In this document: piece after piece, positions 27,563 through 37,431 of the stretch
How positions within the stretch are numbered: the first letter of the stretch is position 1
Layout: each line of letters starts with the position of its first letter
Assembly (NCBI RefSeq): GCF_000296215.2
Contig: NZ_CP013949.1
Coordinates: 372,001 to 436,000, forward strand
Length of the DNA stretch: 64,000 nt
DNA from: Bradyrhizobium sp. CCGE-LA001
GTDB taxonomy: Bacteria; Pseudomonadota; Alphaproteobacteria; Rhizobiales; Xanthobacteraceae
Direction of reading: 5' to 3'
Made by a program: the position numbers and the translations under genes
Notes under the pieces: model-generated
What the model saw: the letters and a program-made list of their open reading frames with translations, nothing else
What the model was told of the DNA's origin: nothing
Databases searched by the model: none

Positions 27563-28099
27563 ATGCCGCGTTTGTTCACCGGTCTGGAAATTCCGGCCGA
27601 GATCGGCCAGTCGCTTTCCAACTTGAGGGGCGGCCTCCCCGGCGCCCGCTGGATCGATCCCGAAAATTATCACGTCACCCTGCGCTTCATCGGCGACATC
27701 GACGGCGTCTCCGCCAACGAGATCGCCTCGATGCTGTTTCGCGTCGACCGTAAGCCGTTCGAGGTGAAGGTGCAGGGGCTCACGAGCTTCGGTGGCCGCA
27801 AGCCGCGCGCGGTCGTCGCCACGATCGTGCCGAGCAAGCCGCTGATGGACTTGCAGGCCGAGCTCGAACGCATGATGCAGCGGATCGGCCTCGATCCCGA
27901 GGGGCGCAAGTTCATCCCGCACGTCACGCTGGCCCGGTTGCACGATGCCACCGACCGCGACGTCGCCGACTATCTCTCGCTGCGCGGCTACTTCCCGAGC
28001 AAGGCTTTCCTGGCTGAACGCTTCGTGCTGTTCTCCTCGCGTGCGTCGACGGGCGGCGGACCATATGTCGTCGAGGACGCCTACGAGCTGTGTGAGTAG
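27563..28099 (+). CDS. thpR: RNA 2',3'-cyclic phosphodiesterase ThpR
   Basis: Opens 2',3'-cyclic phosphate ends of RNA and belongs to the 2H phosphoesterase superfamily (formerly called 2'-5' RNA ligase). The 178-residue product has the two defining HxTx motifs: HVTL at residues 37-40 (NYHVTLRFIGD) and HVTL at 120-123 (FIPHVTLARL). The opening LFTGLEIPAEI is standard. GGGAG 8 bases before the ATG supports the start. Free-standing plus-strand gene between tesA and the vapBC pair. Both catalytic histidines are present, so it should be active. Confidence 0.93.
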   Translation: MPRLFTGLEIPAEIGQSLSNLRGGLPGARWIDPENYHVTLRFIGDIDGVSANEIASMLFRVDRKPFEVKVQGLTSFGGRKPRAVVATIVPSKPLMDLQAELERMMQRIGLDPEGRKFIPHVTLARLHDATDRDVADYLSLRGYFPSKAFLAERFVLFSSRASTGGGPYVVEDAYELCE

Positions 28100-28103
28100 C
28101 GCG

Positions 28104-28508
28104 TCATCCCTGCGGCGTCGCGCCTGCCCGGCGGACGTCGGTCTTCGCGAAGTCTTCGCCTTTGAACAGCAGTGGTTCGTTGCTCGTGATCGCGAGCGCG
28201 TAGGAAAAGCAGTCACCGTAGTTGAGCGACGCGGCGTGGTGTCCTTTGCCGTAGCGTCGCCAGGCGCGTCGCGCTGCGTCGGCTTGCACGGTATCGACAG
28301 CCACGACCTCGGCGCCGATCTTCACGAGCCAGAGATCGAACTCACGGCCGCCTGCATCACCCAGCCGCGTCTCGATCACCATCGTTGCTTCGAGCACTGT
28401 TGCCGCTGAGATCAGGCGGATCGGATCGTCCGCGATCAGCCGCTCAATACCGGCTGCATCGTTTTCGTTGAGTGCGATGGCCATGATCGCCGATGTGTCG
28501 ATCACCAT
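28104..28508 (-). CDS. vapC: VapC-like PIN-domain toxin
   Basis: Putative endoribonuclease toxin of a type II toxin-antitoxin pair. The 134-residue protein has the PIN-domain acidic residues: D4 (MVIDTSAIMA), E40 (AATVLEATMV) and D99 (LNYGDCFSYALA), with a further D near 119-124 (KGEDFAKTD). This is the layout of the VapC group that cuts tRNA or rRNA; the target here is not known. Its ATG shares one base with the stop of the antitoxin gene (TGATG), so translation is coupled. The pair is oriented against thpR, ending 4 bases from its stop. Confidence 0.92.
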   Translation of the reverse strand: MVIDTSAIMAIALNENDAAGIERLIADDPIRLISAATVLEATMVIETRLGDAGGREFDLWLVKIGAEVVAVDTVQADAARRAWRRYGKGHHAASLNYGDCFSYALAITSNEPLLFKGEDFAKTDVRRAGATPQG

Positions 28509-28762
28509 CAGCGCGGCAATCCGTGCTCGTCGTATCCGAGAATTTCTTCGGGCGTGCGATCGTCCAAGGCTCGCATTTCGCTCCAGCGTCGCCTGATCTC
28601 CGCCATGTCTTCGAGCAGCGCGTCCTTGCGAGCTTGACCGCCGAGCCGGCGCAATCGCTCCTCGATGGCGCGCTTGGTGGCGGTCGTGATGTTCTCGCCG
28701 GTCAATTGCGCGAGACTTCGCGCCAATTGCTCCGTTTCGGGGTCCTTGATGCTCAGCGCCAT
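28508..28762 (-). CDS. vapB: VapB-like antitoxin (PSK/Rv0623 family)
   Basis: An 84-residue antitoxin that should neutralise the adjacent VapC and repress the operon. It starts MALSIKDPETEQLARSLAQLTGENITTATKRAIEER, the typical PSK-type N-terminus: a short strand and two helices forming a ribbon-helix-helix-like DNA-binding dimer. The C-terminal half (MAEIRRRWSEMRALDDRTPEEILGYDEHGLPR) is the toxin-binding tail with the common closing EILGYDExGLP. A perfect 5-bp inverted repeat overlapping a -10-like sequence just upstream (28787-28801) is a fitting operator. Confidence 0.92.
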   Translation of the reverse strand: MALSIKDPETEQLARSLAQLTGENITTATKRAIEERLRRLGGQARKDALLEDMAEIRRRWSEMRALDDRTPEEILGYDEHGLPR

Positions 28763-28786
28763 ATCGAGGTTCCTTGGTCCCTTGCT

Positions 28787-28801
28787 AGGTATATTCTACC
28801 T
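28787..28801 (-). promoter_or_regulatory. Putative vapBC operator
   Basis: AGGTA-TATTC-TACCT has perfect 5-bp arms, 25 bases upstream of the vapB ATG. On the minus strand it contains TAGAAT, a -10-like hexamer. Position and form fit autorepression by the VapBC complex. Confidence 0.5.
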
Positions 28802-28957
28802 GCCTGGATGGCGAGATGGGAAGCCGATGAGAAGGTCGACCGGGTCATTTATGGTCGGGTTGGCCTGCAACGGATCTGTGAGTCGAAGAAACAGGCGCAT
28901 GAGCCGTTGCGCCAATACGCAGTTGCATTTTTCACCGGTCTCTGGCGGTAAAGGGCC

Positions 28958-30142
28958 ATGCTCTCGACCCCCAGTTCCCCTTTCAGCGAAGCCTATCAGG
29001 CTCAGATCGCCTCCGGCGCGATCGAGCCCGATGCTGCGCAGGCCGAGGTCGCCGAGGCCTATGCGGCGCTCGACCAGCGGCTCGCTGACTACAAGCCGCA
29101 GCGCAAGCAGGGCCTGCTCAGCCGCCTGTTCGGCAGCGACAAGGACGAGGCGCCGCGCGGGCTCTACATCCACGGCGAGGTCGGCCGCGGCAAGACCATG
29201 CTGATGGACCTGTTCTTCCAGCACGCCTCGGTCGAGCACAAGCGCCGCGCGCATTTCCACGAGTTCATGGCCGAGGCGCATGAGCGCATCTACGACTATC
29301 GCCAGAGCATCGCGCGCGGCGAGATCGCCGATGGCGACGTCATCGCGCTGACCGCGACTGCGATCTTCGAGGAGAGCTGGCTGCTCTGCTTCGACGAATT
29401 CCACGTCACCGACATCGCGGACGCGATGATCCTGGGCCGCCTGTTCGCGAAATTGTTCGAGCTCGGCACCGTCGTGGTCGCGACCTCCAACGTCGCGCCC
29501 GAGGATCTCTACAAGGGCGGTCTGAACCGCTCGCTGTTCCTGCCCTTCATCAGGCAGATCACCGATCACATGGACGTCGCGCGGCTCGATGCGCGCACCG
29601 ACTTCCGCCTGGAGAAGCTTCAGGGCGTGCCGATGTGGCTGACGCCGGCGGACAGCGACGCCGATGCGGCGCTCGACCGCGCCTGGTCGAAAATGTCGGG
29701 CAGCGCCAAATGCAATTCGCGCGATATTTCGATCAAGGGCCGCATCCTGCACGTGCCGTGCTCGGCCCATGGCATCGCGCGATTCTCCTTCACCGATCTC
29801 TGCGAGAAGCCGCTCGGGGCATCCGACTACCTCAGGCTCGCGCAGGATTATCACACCATCCTGGTCGACCATATTCCAGTGATGGATTCCTCCCAGCGCA
29901 ACGCCGCCAAGCGCTTCATCACGCTGATCGACACGCTCTATGACAATGCGGTGAAGCTGATGGCCTCGGCCGACGCCAACCCGATCTCGCTCTACCTAGG
30001 CCATGAGGGCAATGAGGCCATGGAGTTCAAGCGGACGGCGTCGCGTCTGATCGAAATGAGCTCGGAATCCTATCTGGCGCTGCCTCACGGCCGCAAGGAT
30101 TCCACCGCCAGCGGCTCCACCAAGGGCCTGGTCGAGACTTAA
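28958..30142 (+). CDS. zapE: Cell division protein ZapE (AFG1-like ATPase)
   Basis: AAA-type P-loop ATPase associated with the Z ring in bacteria; mitochondrial homologues (AFG1/LACE1) take part in turnover of respiratory complexes. The 394-residue product has Walker A HGEVGRGKTMLMD, FHEFMAEAHERI, Walker B LLCFDEFHVTDIADAMIL and the sensor region VVATSNVAPEDLYKGGLNRSLFLPFI, all diagnostic for this family. AAAGGG lies just upstream of the ATG at 28958. It precedes the mdh-suc operon, a neighbourhood widely kept in alphaproteobacteria; a palindromic repeat separates them. Confidence 0.95.
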   Translation: MLSTPSSPFSEAYQAQIASGAIEPDAAQAEVAEAYAALDQRLADYKPQRKQGLLSRLFGSDKDEAPRGLYIHGEVGRGKTMLMDLFFQHASVEHKRRAHFHEFMAEAHERIYDYRQSIARGEIADGDVIALTATAIFEESWLLCFDEFHVTDIADAMILGRLFAKLFELGTVVVATSNVAPEDLYKGGLNRSLFLPFIRQITDHMDVARLDARTDFRLEKLQGVPMWLTPADSDADAALDRAWSKMSGSAKCNSRDISIKGRILHVPCSAHGIARFSFTDLCEKPLGASDYLRLAQDYHTILVDHIPVMDSSQRNAAKRFITLIDTLYDNAVKLMASADANPISLYLGHEGNEAMEFKRTASRLIEMSSESYLALPHGRKDSTASGSTKGLVET

Positions 30143-30157
30143 GTCCTATTTGCCAGC

Positions 30158-30258
30158 GCTGTCATTTCCGGGGCGCGCGCAGCGCGAGCCTGGAATCCAT
30201 ACTCCCGATGGGGGTTATGGATTCCGGACCTGCGCCTGTCGGCATTCCGGAATGACAG
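30158..30258. repeat. Palindromic repeat between zapE and mdh
   Basis: GCTGTCATTTCCGGGGCGCGCG and CTGGAATCCATA on the left, and TATGGATTCCGG and CATTCCGGAATGACAG on the right, are inverted copies. The inner part CATACTCCCGATGGGGGTTATG also folds. It is related to the element at 13437-13556. Confidence 0.7.
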
Positions 30259-30382
30259 ACAAGATATGGCTGCTATCGCGCCAAGCCCGACAATTGGGCA
30301 TCCACCGACTTGAACGGGGGAGGCGAAAGGGATAACCACCCTCCCAGTTTTCCCTCCTTACGTGTCTAAAGGACAGGTTCAC

Positions 30383-31351
30383 ATGGCGCGCGACAAGATT
30401 GCTTTGATTGGCTCCGGTCAGATCGGCGGAACGCTGGCTCATCTCATCGGCCTGAAAGAACTGGGCGACGTCGTGATGTTCGACATCGCCGAGGGCGTGC
30501 CGCAGGGCAAGGCGCTCGACATCGCGCAGTCCTCGCCGGTCGACGGTTTTGACGCGCACTACACCGGCGCGAACTCCTATGAGGCGCTCGACAACGCCAA
30601 GGTCTGCATCGTCACCGCCGGCGTTCCGCGCAAGCCCGGCATGAGCCGCGACGACCTTCTCTCCATCAACCTCAAGGTCATGGAGCAGGTCGGTGCCGGC
30701 ATCAAGAAGTATGCGCCGGACGCCTTCGTCATCTGCATCACCAACCCGCTCGACGCGATGGTCTGGGCGCTGCAGAAGGCCTCGGGTCTGCCGCACAAGA
30801 AGGTCGTCGGCATGGCCGGCGTGCTGGATTCGGCGCGCTTCCGCTACTTCCTGGCCGACGAGTTCAACGTCTCGGTCGAGGACGTCACCGCCTTCGTGCT
30901 CGGTGGTCACGGCGACACCATGGTGCCGCTGGTGAAATACTCCACCGTCGCCGGCATTCCGCTGCCCGACCTCGTCAAGATGGGCTGGACCTCGCAGGCG
31001 CGCCTCGACGAGATCGTCGACCGCACCCGCAACGGCGGCGCCGAGATCGTGAACCTGCTCAAGACCGGCTCGGCGTTCTACGCGCCGGCGGCGTCCGCGA
31101 TCGCCATGGCCGAGAGCTATCTGAAGGACAAGAAGCGCGTGCTGCCTTGCGCCGCCTATCTCAACGGCGAATACAGCGTGAAGGACATGTATGTCGGCGT
31201 GCCCGTCGTGATCGGCGCCAAGGGCGTCGAGCGCGTCGTCGAGATCGAGCTCGCCGGCAAGGACCGCGAGGCCTTCGACAAGTCGGTCGGTGCCGTGCAG
31301 GGTCTGGTCGATGCCTGCAAGAAGATCGCACCCGATCTTCTCGGTCGCTAA
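30383..31351 (+). CDS. mdh: Malate dehydrogenase
   Basis: Oxidises malate to oxaloacetate with NAD in the TCA cycle. The 322-residue enzyme belongs to the LDH-like MDH class of alphaproteobacteria: N-terminal MARDKIALIGSGQIGGTLAH with the Rossmann GSGQIGG, VTAGVPRKPGMSRDDLL, ITNPLDAMVWALQKASG, and the catalytic histidine in GGHGDTMVPL. I start it at the ATG at 30383, with AAAGGA about 9 bases upstream, rather than at the GTG at 30362. First gene of the TCA block, with its own terminator (31366-31396) before sucC. Confidence 0.97.
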   Translation: MARDKIALIGSGQIGGTLAHLIGLKELGDVVMFDIAEGVPQGKALDIAQSSPVDGFDAHYTGANSYEALDNAKVCIVTAGVPRKPGMSRDDLLSINLKVMEQVGAGIKKYAPDAFVICITNPLDAMVWALQKASGLPHKKVVGMAGVLDSARFRYFLADEFNVSVEDVTAFVLGGHGDTMVPLVKYSTVAGIPLPDLVKMGWTSQARLDEIVDRTRNGGAEIVNLLKTGSAFYAPAASAIAMAESYLKDKKRVLPCAAYLNGEYSVKDMYVGVPVVIGAKGVERVVEIELAGKDREAFDKSVGAVQGLVDACKKIAPDLLGR

Positions 31352-31365
31352 CCGCCAGCAACGCC

Positions 31366-31399
31366 CCGCCGGAGACCGAAAATCGGTCTTCGGCGGTTT
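31366..31399 (+). terminator. Intrinsic terminator after mdh
   Basis: CCGCCGGAGACCGA and TCGGTCTTCGGCGG form a 14-bp stem (one G-U pair) with a 3-base loop, followed by TTT. It starts 15 bases after the mdh stop, so sucC probably has its own promoter in the following 160 bases or is reached by read-through. Confidence 0.8.
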
Positions 31400-31559
31400 C
31401 ACTTCCGGCGCCCATTGACCGGGCGGGTCCCGGGTTCGACAGTCCAGAGATCTCGAAATCAAAGAAACCGTGTTGCAGTTCCTGTGGTATATGGTATGCC
31501 AGCCACAAGACTGAGGTGGGCCCTTGAGGTCACCGCCCGCGGGTTCAGGGAGCGACCAT

Positions 31560-32756
<1,197 letters not shown>

Positions 32757-32760
32757 GGCC

Positions 32761-33240
32761 ATGGCCCAGGACCATCTCGCCGCATCATCTCCGCTCCCCG
32801 AGCACGCGCGTCTTTCCGCGTTCGCCGGCGAATGGGATGGCGAAGAGGTGGTCTTCCCGTCGCGCTGGACGGCGGGCGGGCCGGCCACATCGCGTACCGT
32901 CGCGCGCATGGACCTGAACGGGTTCTATCTGATCCAGGACAGCGTCCAGATGCGCGACGGCAAGCAGGTCTTCGCCACCCACGGCATCTTCACCTTCGAC
33001 CGCGACGACCGGACCTACAAATTGTTCTGGTACGACTCGCTCGGCTACACGCCGCCCTCGCCCGCCTCCGGCGGCTGGGTCGGCAAGACCCTGACGCTGG
33101 TGCGCGGCTCGCTCCGCGGCAATGCGCGCCACGTCTACGAGATCATCGACGACAATTCCTATTCGTTGAAGATCCAGTTCTCGCCGGACGCGGAAGGCTG
33201 GGCCGACGTGCTCACCGGCGTCTACCGCCGCATCCACTGA
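32761..33240 (+). CDS. DUF1579-like protein between sucC and sucD
   Basis: A 159-residue cytosolic protein without signal peptide or membrane segment. The core LSAFAGEWDGEEVVFPS, then FYLIQDSVQMRDGKQVF, THGIFTFDRDDRTYKLFWYD and a final WADVLTGVYRRI form alternating beta strands like a small lipocalin-type barrel; this fits DUF1579 and related families, some of which bind hydrophobic ligands. The ATG is 4 bases after the sucC stop with GGGAGG upstream, so it is translationally coupled to sucC and lies within the sucC-sucD unit. No function can be assigned; family membership is a pattern-level judgement. Confidence 0.72.
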   Translation: MAQDHLAASSPLPEHARLSAFAGEWDGEEVVFPSRWTAGGPATSRTVARMDLNGFYLIQDSVQMRDGKQVFATHGIFTFDRDDRTYKLFWYDSLGYTPPSPASGGWVGKTLTLVRGSLRGNARHVYEIIDDNSYSLKIQFSPDAEGWADVLTGVYRRIH

Positions 33241-33273
33241 CCTCTCACTCGTTAGTTCGCGAAAGCAGATCTC

Positions 33274-34158
33274 ATGTCCATCCTGATCGACAAGAACACC
33301 AAGGTCATCTGCCAGGGCTTCACCGGCAAGAACGGCACCTTCCACTCGGAGGCCGCGATTGCCTACGGCACCAAGATGGTCGGCGGCACTTCGCCCGGCA
33401 AAGGCGGCGCGACGCATCTGGGCCTGCCGGTGTTCGACACCGTGCGCGAGGCGCGTGAGAAGACCGGCGCCGACGCATCGGTGATCTACGTGCCGCCGCC
33501 GGGCGCGGCGGACGCGATCTGCGAAGCCATCGACGCCGAGATCCCGCTGATCGTCTGCATCACCGAGGGCATTCCTGTCGTCGACATGGTGCGCGTCAAG
33601 CGCTCGCTGCTCGGCTCCAAGTCGCGCCTGATCGGGCCGAACTGCCCGGGCGTCATGACCGCCGGCGAGTGCAAGATCGGCATCATGCCCGCCAACATCT
33701 TCAAGACCGGCTCGGTCGGCATCGTCTCCCGCTCTGGCACGCTCACCTATGAAGCCGTATTCCAGACCTCCCAGGAAGGCCTTGGCCAGACCACCGCGGT
33801 GGGCATCGGCGGCGACCCGGTCAAGGGAACCGAATTCATCGACGTCCTCGAAATGCTGCTGGCCGACCCCAAGACCGAATCCATCATCATGATCGGCGAG
33901 ATCGGCGGTTCCGCCGAGGAGGACGCCGCCCAGTTCCTCAAGGACGAGGCCAAGCGCGGCCGCAAGAAGCCGATGGTCGGCTTCATCGCCGGTGTTACCG
34001 CACCTCCCGGCCGCCGCATGGGCCATGCCGGCGCGATCATCTCGGGCGGCAAGGGCGATGCCGGTTCCAAGACCGAGGCGATGAAATCGGCTGGAATCAC
34101 GGTGTCTCCGTCGCCGGCGCGCCTCGGCCATACGCTTGCCGAAAAGTTGAAGGGCTAA
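33274..34158 (+). CDS. sucD: Succinyl-CoA synthetase, alpha subunit
   Basis: CoA-binding and phosphohistidine-bearing subunit that pairs with SucC. The 294-residue protein opens MSILIDKNTKVICQGFTGKNGTFHSEAA, has the CoA-binding GGTSPGKGG and the SRSGTLTYEA loop, and the phosphorylated His251 in GRRMGHAGAIISGG. It is 33 bases downstream of the DUF1579 gene. The family-standard length and all active-site elements are intact. A GC-rich hairpin lies after the stop, before sucA. Confidence 0.97.
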   Translation: MSILIDKNTKVICQGFTGKNGTFHSEAAIAYGTKMVGGTSPGKGGATHLGLPVFDTVREAREKTGADASVIYVPPPGAADAICEAIDAEIPLIVCITEGIPVVDMVRVKRSLLGSKSRLIGPNCPGVMTAGECKIGIMPANIFKTGSVGIVSRSGTLTYEAVFQTSQEGLGQTTAVGIGGDPVKGTEFIDVLEMLLADPKTESIIMIGEIGGSAEEDAAQFLKDEAKRGRKKPMVGFIAGVTAPPGRRMGHAGAIISGGKGDAGSKTEAMKSAGITVSPSPARLGHTLAEKLKG

Positions 34159-34220
34159 TTCACTTCTTCGTGCTTTTCCGGGCGAAGTTTCGCAGCAAAT
34201 AGGGTAAATGGTGCCAATCG

Positions 34221-34248
34221 CGTCGGGCCTCTGCCGGGGAGCCCGACG
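34221..34248 (+). terminator. Possible attenuating hairpin between sucD and sucA
   Basis: CGTCGGGC and GCCCGACG pair perfectly (8 bp) around a 12-base loop. There is no T-run right after it, so it is more likely a processing or partial-termination structure than a full stop. Confidence 0.35.
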
Positions 34249-34295
34249 CCAGCGCCGTTTGTTATGCGCGAACCGAAATCGCCAGGAACTCAAGT

Positions 34296-37253
34296 ATGTC
34301 TCGCCAAGACGCGAACGCAGCCTTTGCCCTCTCCTCCTTTTTGCAGGGCACCAACGCCACCTACATCGACGAAATCTACGCCCGCTACGAGAAGGACCCG
34401 TCCTCGGTCGACGCCGAGTGGCAGGAGTTCTTCAAGAGCCTGAACGACCAGCCCGGTGACGTCCGGAAGAATGCCGAGGGCCCGTCCTGGGAGCGCGACA
34501 ACTGGCCGCTGACCCGGCAGGATGACCTCACCTCCGCCCTCGACGGCAATTGGGCCGAGGTCGAGAAGGCGGTCGGCGGCAAGATCGCCGCCAAGGCGCA
34601 GGCCAAGGGGGCGGGGCTCTCCTCCGCCGATTTGCTGCAGGCGACGCGCGACTCCGTCCGCGCCCTGATGCTGATCCGCTCCTACCGCATGCGCGGCCAC
34701 TTCCACGCCAAGCTCGATCCGCTCGGCATCGAAGCCCAGCGCAACCGCGAAGAGCTCGATCCGCGCACCTACGGCTTCGTTGAGGCCGATTTCGACCGCA
34801 AGATCTTCCTCGACCACGTGCTCGGCCTCGAATACGGCACGCTGCGTGAGATCACCGCGATCTGCGAGCGCACCTACTGCCAGACGCTCGGCGTCGAGTT
34901 CATGCATATCAGCAATGCCGCGCAGAAGGCCTGGATCCAAGAGCGCATCGAAGGACCCGATAAGGAGATCTCGTTCACCCGCGAAGGCCGTCGCGCCATC
35001 CTGATGAAGCTGGTCGAGGCCGAAGGCTTCGAGAAATTCTGCGACACCAAGTTCACCGGCACCAAGCGCTTCGGCCTCGACGGTGGTGAAGCACTGATCC
35101 CGGCGCTGGAGCAGATCATCAAGCGCGGCGGCAATCTCGGCGTGAAGGAAATCGTGCTGGGCATGCCGCATCGTGGCCGCCTCAACGTGCTGACCCAGGT
35201 GATGGGCAAGGCGCACCGCGCACTGTTCCACGAGTTCAAGGGCGGCTCGGCCAATCCCGACGCGGTCGAAGGCTCCGGTGACGTCAAGTATCACCTCGGC
35301 GCCTCCTCGGACCGCGAGTTCGACGGCAACCGCATCCATCTGTCGCTGACCGCGAACCCCTCGCATCTCGAGATCGTCGATCCCGTGGTGCTCGGCAAGG
35401 TCCGCGCCAAGCAGGACCAGCACGGTGATCCCCCGGACATGCGCATCTCCGTGATGCCGCTCTTGATGCACGGCGACGCCGCGTTCGCCGGCCAGGGCGT
35501 GGTTGCGGAGTGCTTCGGCCTGTCGGATCTGAAGGGCTACCGCACCGGCGGCTCCGTGCACTTCATCGTCAACAACCAGATCGGCTTCACCACCTATCCG
35601 CGCTATTCGCGTTCGTCGCCGTACCCGTCGGACGTCGCGAAGATGATCGACGCGCCGATCTTCCACGTGAATGGCGACGATCCGGAAGCCGTCGTGTTTG
35701 CCGCCAAGGTCGCGATCGAGTTCCGGCAGAAGTTCCACAAGCCGGTCGTCATCGACATGTGGTGTTATCGCCGCTACGGCCACAATGAGGGCGACGAGCC
35801 GGCGTTCACCCAGCCCGTGATGTACAAGCGGATCGCGGCCCATCCCTCGACCCTCACTCTCTACTCCAAGCGCCTGATCGCCGAAGGCGTGGTCACCGAG
35901 GGTGAGGTCGACAAGCTGAAGGCCGACTGGCGCGCGCGGCTCGATGCCGAGTTCGAGGCCGGCACCTCCTACAAGCCGAACAAGGCCGACTGGCTCGACG
36001 GCAAGTGGTCCGGCTTCAAGATCGCTGACCAGGAAGAGGACGCGCGCCGCGGCGTCACCGGCGTCGACCTGCCGATCCTGAAGGACATCGGCCGCAAGAT
36101 CACCAAGGTGCCGGACGGCTTCCGCGTCCACCGCACCATCCAGCGCTTCCTGGAGAACCGCTCGAAGGCGATCGAGAGCGGCAACGGCATCGACTGGGCG
36201 ACCGGCGAAGCGCTGGCGTTCTGCACGCTGCTCAACGAAAACCACCATGTCCGCCTGTCCGGACAGGATTCGGAGCGCGGCACCTTCTCGCAGCGCCATT
36301 CGGTCCTGATCGACCAGGAGGACGAGAGCCGCTACACGCCGTTCAACCATCTCGGTCACGAGCAGGGCCATTACGAGGTCATCAACTCGCTGCTGTCGGA
36401 AGAGGCCGTGCTCGGCTTCGAATACGGCTATTCGCTCGCCGAGCCGAACACGCTGACCTTGTGGGAAGCCCAGTTCGGCGACTTCGCCAACGGCGCGCAG
36501 GTCGTGTTCGACCAGTTCATCTCCTCGGGCGAGCGCAAATGGCTGCGCATGTCCGGTCTCGTCTGCCTCCTGCCGCACGGCTATGAGGGCCAGGGACCGG
36601 AGCACTCCTCGGCGCGCCTCGAGCGTTTCCTGCAGATGTGCGCGGAAGACAACATGCAGGTGGTCTATCCGACCACGCCGGCGAACTACTTCCACGTGCT
36701 GCGCCGGCAGCTGCATCGCGAGATCCGCAAGCCGCTGATCGTGATGACGCCGAAGTCGCTGCTGCGTCACAAGCGCGCCGTGTCGCGCCTCGACGAGCTC
36801 GCCAAGGACACGACCTTCCACCGCATCCTCTATGATGACGCGCAGATGCTGCCGAACGAGGCGATCAAGCTCGTCCCCGACGAGAAGGTGCGTCGCATCG
36901 TGCTGTGCTCCGGTAAGGTCTATTACGACCTCTACGAGGAGCGCGAGAAGCGCGGCATCGACGACATCTATCTGATGCGCGTCGAGCAGCTCTATCCGGT
37001 GCCGCTGAAGGCGCTGGTGGCCGAGCTGTCGCGCTTCAAGAAGGCCGAGATGGTGTGGTGCCAGGAAGAGCCCCGCAACATGGGCGCCTGGCACTTCATC
37101 GAGCCCTATCTGGAATGGGTGCTGAACCAGGTGAACGGCGCGAGCCGGCGTCCGCGCTATGTCGGCCGCGCCGCTTCCGCCGCGACCGCCACGGGTCTGA
37201 TGTCCAAGCATCAGGCGCAGTTGAAGGCGTTCCTGGACGAAGCACTGAGCTGA
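34296..37253 (+). CDS. sucA: 2-oxoglutarate dehydrogenase E1 component
   Basis: Thiamine-diphosphate enzyme that decarboxylates 2-oxoglutarate and passes the succinyl group to the lipoyl arm of SucB. The 985-residue protein has the OGDH N-terminal segment FLQGTNATYIDEIYARYEKDPSSVD (shown in part), the active site HRGRLNVL, LTANPSHLEIVDPVVLGK, and the ThDP-binding GDAAFAGQGVVAE to FIVNNQIGFTT stretch. The C-terminal transketolase part includes GHEQGHYEVINSLLSEEAV and LPHGYEGQGPEHSSAR. AGGAA precedes the ATG. The gene is separated from sucB by a 178-base gap that holds a palindromic repeat. Confidence 0.97.
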   Translation: MSRQDANAAFALSSFLQGTNATYIDEIYARYEKDPSSVDAEWQEFFKSLNDQPGDVRKNAEGPSWERDNWPLTRQDDLTSALDGNWAEVEKAVGGKIAAKAQAKGAGLSSADLLQATRDSVRALMLIRSYRMRGHFHAKLDPLGIEAQRNREELDPRTYGFVEADFDRKIFLDHVLGLEYGTLREITAICERTYCQTLGVEFMHISNAAQKAWIQERIEGPDKEISFTREGRRAILMKLVEAEGFEKFCDTKFTGTKRFGLDGGEALIPALEQIIKRGGNLGVKEIVLGMPHRGRLNVLTQVMGKAHRALFHEFKGGSANPDAVEGSGDVKYHLGASSDREFDGNRIHLSLTANPSHLEIVDPVVLGKVRAKQDQHGDPPDMRISVMPLLMHGDAAFAGQGVVAECFGLSDLKGYRTGGSVHFIVNNQIGFTTYPRYSRSSPYPSDVAKMIDAPIFHVNGDDPEAVVFAAKVAIEFRQKFHKPVVIDMWCYRRYGHNEGDEPAFTQPVMYKRIAAHPSTLTLYSKRLIAEGVVTEGEVDKLKADWRARLDAEFEAGTSYKPNKADWLDGKWSGFKIADQEEDARRGVTGVDLPILKDIGRKITKVPDGFRVHRTIQRFLENRSKAIESGNGIDWATGEALAFCTLLNENHHVRLSGQDSERGTFSQRHSVLIDQEDESRYTPFNHLGHEQGHYEVINSLLSEEAVLGFEYGYSLAEPNTLTLWEAQFGDFANGAQVVFDQFISSGERKWLRMSGLVCLLPHGYEGQGPEHSSARLERFLQMCAEDNMQVVYPTTPANYFHVLRRQLHREIRKPLIVMTPKSLLRHKRAVSRLDELAKDTTFHRILYDDAQMLPNEAIKLVPDEKVRRIVLCSGKVYYDLYEEREKRGIDDIYLMRVEQLYPVPLKALVAELSRFKKAEMVWCQEEPRNMGAWHFIEPYLEWVLNQVNGASRRPRYVGRAASAATATGLMSKHQAQLKAFLDEALS

Positions 37254-37268
37254 GAAGTTTTTGACGCT

Positions 37269-37391
37269 GTCATGCCCCGCGAAGGCGGGGCATCCAGTAC
37301 TCTTCGGCTTTTCGTTTTATCACGAAAGTCACGGAGTACTGGATTGCCCCGCCCCAGTGCGCAAGTGCGCACAAGGCGGGCAATGACGTAT
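37269..37391. repeat. Palindromic repeat between sucA and sucB
   Basis: TGTCATGCCCCGCGAAGGCG and ATCCAGTACTC on the left; GAGTACTGGATTGCCCCG and AAGGCGGGCAATGACG on the right. The middle contains TTTTCGTTTTATCACGAAAG. Same family as 22127-22258 and 41755-41858. It lies inside the sucAB transcript. Confidence 0.8.
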
Positions 37392-37431
37392 GAATTCATG
37401 ACCGCGACTGCGATCCCTAAGGACAAAGACC

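Noticed and set aside
34290..37211. Open frame of 973 codons on the minus strand opposite sucA
   Set aside because: Composition is His/Asp/Val/Leu-rich and low in motifs, as expected for the complement of a GC-rich gene; sucA on the plus strand has full family signatures.
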